Origin: Thermoplasmata archaeon M9B2D
GTDB taxonomy: Archaea > Thermoplasmatota > E2 > DHVEG-1
Direction: 5' to 3'
Length of the DNA: 17,113 nt
Assembly: GCA_002900555.1 (NCBI GenBank)
Contig: MUGD01000045.1
Location: forward strand, 1-17,113
Below, piece by piece: positions 14,242-17,113 of the stretch. The position numbers and the translations under genes were made by a program. A model generated the notes under the pieces. The model was not told the DNA's origin. It did not search any database and worked only from the letters and a program-made list of their open reading frames with translations. The stretch's first letter is position 1; the number at the start of each line of letters is the position of its first letter.

Positions 14242-14256
14242 TTATACGTAGTATAA
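14242..14256. repeat. Short inverted repeat TTATAC-GTA-GTATAA
   Basis: Perfect 6-bp arms with a 3-nt centre, in the 292-bp divergent region between the papain-like and nitroreductase-like genes, about 40 bp upstream of the papain TATA box. It is a possible operator or an alternative TATA element. Confidence 0.4.
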
Positions 14257-14316
14257 AGGTTGTACATAAACGCTTTGAATACGTCTGCGTTTGAATGCTT
14301 CCATTTCTTTTGATTT

Positions 14317-14334
14317 TGTATCATATATGATACA
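14317..14334. repeat. 18-bp perfect palindrome, copy 2 (TGTATCATATATGATACA)
   Basis: Identical to 12523-12540. It sits in the divergent promoter region, about 70 bp upstream of the TATA box of the nitroreductase-like gene and 115 bp upstream of that of the papain-like gene, a reasonable place for a dimeric regulator to bind. Confidence 0.8.
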
Positions 14335-14403
14335 TTATCAGTATAACTCACTGAACGTCGTATTCCTAAAACAATGCTGTGTTTTTTATCAATATGACAA
14401 TAA

Positions 14404-14440
14404 TTTTATATAAACGATGTACCTTAACAAATAAAAGGGG
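14404..14440 (+). promoter_or_regulatory. TATA box and ribosome site for the nitroreductase-like gene
   Basis: TTTTATATAAA at 14404-14414 is a near-ideal TATA box 33 nt before ATG 14448. AAAAGGGG ending at 14440 is the ribosome site, 7 nt before it. The upstream in-frame GTG (14379) lies before the TATA box and is excluded. Confidence 0.75.
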
Positions 14441-14447
14441 AAATACC

Positions 14448-16313
14448 ATGAGAAAGAAATTGATAGGTTTTTTGCTGTGTCTTCTGTGCATCGTCACTGT
14501 TATCGATCCGCTCACTGGAAAACTTGATTTTGGACCAACCGAGACAGAGACAGATCCCGCGCAAGAGTGGATAACACTCCCAGATCCTCTCCAGGTTGAT
14601 ATGGTACTGGAACGATCCATCTGCCGAAGGATGTCATTTCGTTCCTACACAACAACACCAGTGACCGACCAAGAACTTTCCACAGTTCTGTGGGCTGCGT
14701 ACGGCATTACAACCAACGGTGGACGGACCATCTATAGTCCAAATGGCACGTATTCAACAACCATTTATGTGATTCGGAACGACGCTACCTACCTCTATGT
14801 GGCTTCTAATCATTCGTTGCATTTATGGAAGACTGGTAACTACCTGTATCTAGGTCAAAACACCGGTGCTCCAATTAAGCTTGGGTTGGTCTGGAATCAG
14901 AGCATCGCCCCTGACGAGAAGGCAGCAATGGCTGAGATTGGTATGATTGCACAGAACGTATATTTTGATGCAAACGCCTTAAATTTAGCGACTTTAACGA
15001 CCGGGATGAGCGTCAACGACCTCTATCAGCTGGGTCTGCCGCCATACGAAAAACCTGAAATCATCATGCATCTTGGACATCCGACAACCCCATATGATTT
15101 TACCTACACCCCCCTTCCACCGTCCAATCTTCCATCGGTGGTCAATAGCACCTGTACGCTACAAGACGTTGTAAACACACGTCAGATTGTCAATGAATGG
15201 GACCAGACGGATTTGACACTCCTTGAACTGTCTCAGGTCCTCTGGTGTTCGTATGGGTATTCCTATCTCTATGATAATGTTAACAACAAGCGCCATCGCA
15301 CTCTTCCCAGCGCCATCGGCATCTATCCGTTCAAGGTATATGCGGCGAACAAAACCGGTGTGTACCAGTACCTGCCTGCATCACACCAGCTATCTTTGAT
15401 TACCTCTGGTGACACACGAGAGTTGATACAAGCTGCGGTAAACCCAGGAAATATCTCGGTTTCATCTGCACCACTTATCGTCGTCCCCTTTTGGGACAAG
15501 AATGTGGGAAGTCAGACGTATCTCCCCTGGTGGTGGTACGAGTCAGGTGCCATTGTCCATAACGTCCTGCTTCAAACCGCTGCGTTGAACCTGACAGGAA
15601 ACGCTCTTTCTGTGATCACGGATCAAAACGCATTGCGCACAGCACTTGGTATCTCCGGGCAAACCAATCTTGTCTGCCTGCACATCGCCATGGTTGGACA
15701 CGTAAACCAAAGCAGTCAGAACAATCCACCAGCAGCCCCAAGTCTTTCTGGTCCATCACAGGGGACCAGCGGTATTTTATATAATTATACCGTCAGTGCG
15801 ACCGACGTTGATGGCGATGACGTTTTTTATCTAATTGACTGGGGGGATCAGACAACCACAGGATGGGCTGGTCCATTCCCCTCTGGAACGTCGATGACTT
15901 TTAACCACAGCTGGGCACTGAAAGGGACCTATGCGATTAAGGCTCGGGCAAAAGACAGCCCTGGTCTGGAGAGCAGCTGGTCGACACCAATCCTAATGAC
16001 AATCATCGGACCTGGACTTGATATTGGAATAACCGGCGGTCTGGGGATTACCGTCCTTGTTGAAAACACAGGGACGATTAATGCTACCAACATCACCTGG
16101 AAGCTTGTGTTCCAGGGTGGGTTTGTCATCCCTTCTCAATTCACGGGGACGATTTCGGAAATCCGTACTGGAGAACAGTACACAATCAATCGGTTCATGC
16201 TGGGTCTTGGGAAAACAAGTATCACTGTTTCGCTTACAGCAGACGATGGAATCACTGCAGAAAAAACAGCGAACGTGTTTCTTTTACTGATTTTCGGTAT
16301 CGTGATGAAATAA
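14448..16313 (+). CDS. Secreted tandem SagB/nitroreductase-like protein with PKD-like and shared C-terminal domain
   Basis: A 621-residue protein. The signal peptide is at about 1-20 (MRKKLIGFLLCLLCIVTVID). Two nitroreductase-fold domains of SagB type follow. Domain 1 (about 48-212) has the phosphate-binding RRMSFRSY (60-67), ELSTVLWAAYG, and the helix EIGMIAQNVYFDANALNL. Domain 2 (about 238-418) has ELSQVLWCSYG, RTLPSAIGIYPFKVY with the PSA-x3-YP motif, and ESGAIVHNVLLQTAALNL, but its Arg motif is degraded (NTRQIVNEW). Domain 1 lacks the PSA-YP motif. Members of the family are FMN oxidoreductases, and SagB oxidises azolines in peptide maturation. An Ig/PKD-like domain (about 428-518) and the C-terminal domain shared with three neighbours (523-621, tail VFLLLIFGIVMK) follow. 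Export of a flavin-fold protein is unusual, and it may have become a binding protein. It is divergent from the papain-like gene. Confidence 0.85.
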   Translation: MRKKLIGFLLCLLCIVTVIDPLTGKLDFGPTETETDPAQEWITLPDPLQVDMVLERSICRRMSFRSYTTTPVTDQELSTVLWAAYGITTNGGRTIYSPNGTYSTTIYVIRNDATYLYVASNHSLHLWKTGNYLYLGQNTGAPIKLGLVWNQSIAPDEKAAMAEIGMIAQNVYFDANALNLATLTTGMSVNDLYQLGLPPYEKPEIIMHLGHPTTPYDFTYTPLPPSNLPSVVNSTCTLQDVVNTRQIVNEWDQTDLTLLELSQVLWCSYGYSYLYDNVNNKRHRTLPSAIGIYPFKVYAANKTGVYQYLPASHQLSLITSGDTRELIQAAVNPGNISVSSAPLIVVPFWDKNVGSQTYLPWWWYESGAIVHNVLLQTAALNLTGNALSVITDQNALRTALGISGQTNLVCLHIAMVGHVNQSSQNNPPAAPSLSGPSQGTSGILYNYTVSATDVDGDDVFYLIDWGDQTTTGWAGPFPSGTSMTFNHSWALKGTYAIKARAKDSPGLESSWSTPILMTIIGPGLDIGITGGLGITVLVENTGTINATNITWKLVFQGGFVIPSQFTGTISEIRTGEQYTINRFMLGLGKTSITVSLTADDGITAEKTANVFLLLIFGIVMK

Positions 16314-16321
16314 AACATTAC

Positions 16322-16332
16322 TTTTTTTCTTT
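16322..16332 (+). terminator. T-tract terminator (T7 C TTT)
   Basis: T7-C-TTT nine nt after the stop of the nitroreductase-like gene. The rest of the gap up to 16450 is rich in short inverted repeats (for example GGAAG-TACA-CTTCC near 16401-16414) but has no reading frame. Confidence 0.6.
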
Positions 16333-16450
16333 CCGTGAAATGAGCGTATCCTTCCTTCTCGGGAAAAGGATGTGTCGTGTGTTCTCTCTGTTTCCCAAGG
16401 GGAAGTACACTTCCTTATTCGCCTGTTGCGCTTTAAGGGATGCAACGTTC

Positions 16451-17041
16451 TTAACGTGGTAACTCTCTGACCTGGATTACCACCGATGCTTGCTTGCACA
16501 TGACCGGATTTGAAGCAATGATGGTATATGTTGTTGTTTCAGTCGGTGAAATCAGATAGGTCCCAGAAGAGTTAACATTGCCGATGTCATTGTTGATGCA
16601 GATCATAGTCGCACCAGTCACGACCCAGCTAAGACGTGCAGACTCCCCGGGATCGATGATGCTTGGACTTACCTCAAAAGCGACAATGCTGACATTAGAG
16701 GATTCATTTGAGGTATTTCTTACGATGATAGTCACGGTCGCGTTCCTTGTCTGTGTCTCATTATGAGCAGTTAACGTATATGTTGTCGTCTGCTCGGGGA
16801 AAATGATCTGATGTCCTGATAAGGCGACATTGCCAATTCCATTGTCGATGTGTACTGTTGCCGCACCAAAGACGACCCAGCTGAGATTGGCGGACTGTCC
16901 TGGGTTGATGACGCTTGGGTCGACCTCGAACGAAAAAATGGAGAACTGCATGATGTCATCCATAGGTACGTTGATGCATCCGCTAAGCAACGAAACGATT
17001 GAAACAAGACAAACAGCGGACATTAGCACTGTTTTGTTCAT
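16451..17041 (-). CDS. Lipoprotein with two tandem Ig-like repeats
   Basis: A 196-residue exported protein. The N-terminus has a hydrophobic stretch VLMSAVCLVSIVSLLSGC, and the lipobox LLSGC places the lipidated Cys at residue 22, so it should be held on the outer face of the membrane. Two repeats of about 77 residues follow, at about 36-109 and 118-192. Each has FEVxPSxIxPGxSAxLSWVV, a VxI/ICI strand with [DN]N-x-IGNV, a PxxTTTYT strand, and a closing VTIIV/VVIQV strand. This is an Ig-like sandwich of the kind often found as spacer or adhesion modules; the two repeats are close duplicates. There is no catalytic motif. Start: ATG 17041 has GGAGG 8 nt upstream; the in-frame GTG at 17056 overlaps that ribosome site and is rejected. 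A TATA within an inverted repeat lies upstream. Confidence 0.8.
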   Translation of the reverse strand: MNKTVLMSAVCLVSIVSLLSGCINVPMDDIMQFSIFSFEVDPSVINPGQSANLSWVVFGAATVHIDNGIGNVALSGHQIIFPEQTTTYTLTAHNETQTRNATVTIIVRNTSNESSNVSIVAFEVSPSIIDPGESARLSWVVTGATMICINNDIGNVNSSGTYLISPTETTTYTIIASNPVMCKQASVVIQVRELPR

Positions 17042-17049
17042 GGTCCTTG

Positions 17050-17093
17050 CCTCCACATAGTGGAAAGTAAAAAATGTTTATTTAAAAACATTT
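17050..17093 (-). promoter_or_regulatory. Promoter of the lipoprotein gene: inverted repeat over the TATA region
   Basis: On the minus strand the ribosome site GGAGG is at 17054-17050. Further upstream, AAATGTTT (17072-17079) and AAACATTT (17086-17093) form a perfect 8-bp inverted repeat with a 6-nt A/T centre that contains the TTTAAATA-like TATA element. A protein bound to this repeat would block TATA recognition. Confidence 0.5.
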
Positions 17094-17113
17094 CCAACTC
17101 GCGACAGCCCTTT

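Noticed and set aside
14379..14447. Upstream GTG start adding 23 residues to the nitroreductase-like protein.
   Set aside because: It lies before the TATA box, and the extension would bury the signal peptide behind a basic segment.
1..17113. Genome-wide recoding of TGA as Trp, suggested by near absence of TGA stops and one in-frame TGA.
   Set aside because: All large genes use only TGG for Trp and stay open under the standard code, and the first gene ends cleanly with TGA.

Overview
The window looks like an archaeal chromosome segment, most probably from a Thermoplasmatota-type archaeon of sediment or an anoxic habitat. This is inferred from AT-rich TATA boxes about 35-50 nt before starts, strong GGAGG/GGGGAG ribosome sites, uninterrupted T-tract terminators without stem-loops, and a set of archaeal families (DUF5678 next to a retropepsin-like protein, HPP, secreted gingipain-like and papain-like peptidases, PKD-domain proteins). 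No rRNA, tRNA, CRISPR array or recognisable insertion sequence was found. No phylogenetic marker gene is present, so the taxon is a judgement.

Left part (1-2900): the tail of an HNH-like zinc protein; a three-gene plus-strand cluster (winged-helix regulator and two tiny proteins sharing a helical module); a DUF5678 + retropepsin-like pair; a small membrane/coiled-coil gene interrupted by an in-frame TGA; and, on the minus strand, a DUF1801 protein. Middle (3000-10200): a secreted beta-sandwich protein, an HPP membrane protein (minus), an uncharacterised membrane protein, a macrodomain hydrolase, a large secreted FG-GAP propeller protein and an orphan FAD oxidoreductase. Right part (10500-17041): a secreted C25 gingipain-like peptidase, a secreted C1A papain-like peptidase with a PKD domain (minus), a secreted protein with two fused SagB/nitroreductase-like domains, and a lipoprotein with two Ig-like repeats (minus).

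The unifying theme is the cell surface. Four of the exported proteins (3084-4070, 6591-8930, the minus gene 12602-14155 and 14448-16313) carry unrelated working domains but end in the same roughly 95-105 residue C-terminal domain. It has a conserved W-x-[IL], a T-G-x-[IV]-like segment, a G-[LIF]-G-[KP] segment and a short hydrophobic tail ending in Lys or Gln. I read this as a shared surface retention or sorting module. With the two cysteine peptidases, the segment looks like part of an extracellular protein-degradation and surface-display repertoire, as described for protein-degrading sediment archaea. The papain-like gene is flanked by two identical 18-bp perfect palindromes. The most unusual single gene is the exported tandem nitroreductase-like protein, in which the two halves keep complementary pieces of the FMN site.

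Of the 16 complete intact genes, ten stop with TAA and six with TAG. TGA is used only by the truncated first gene and appears inside the interrupted small gene.
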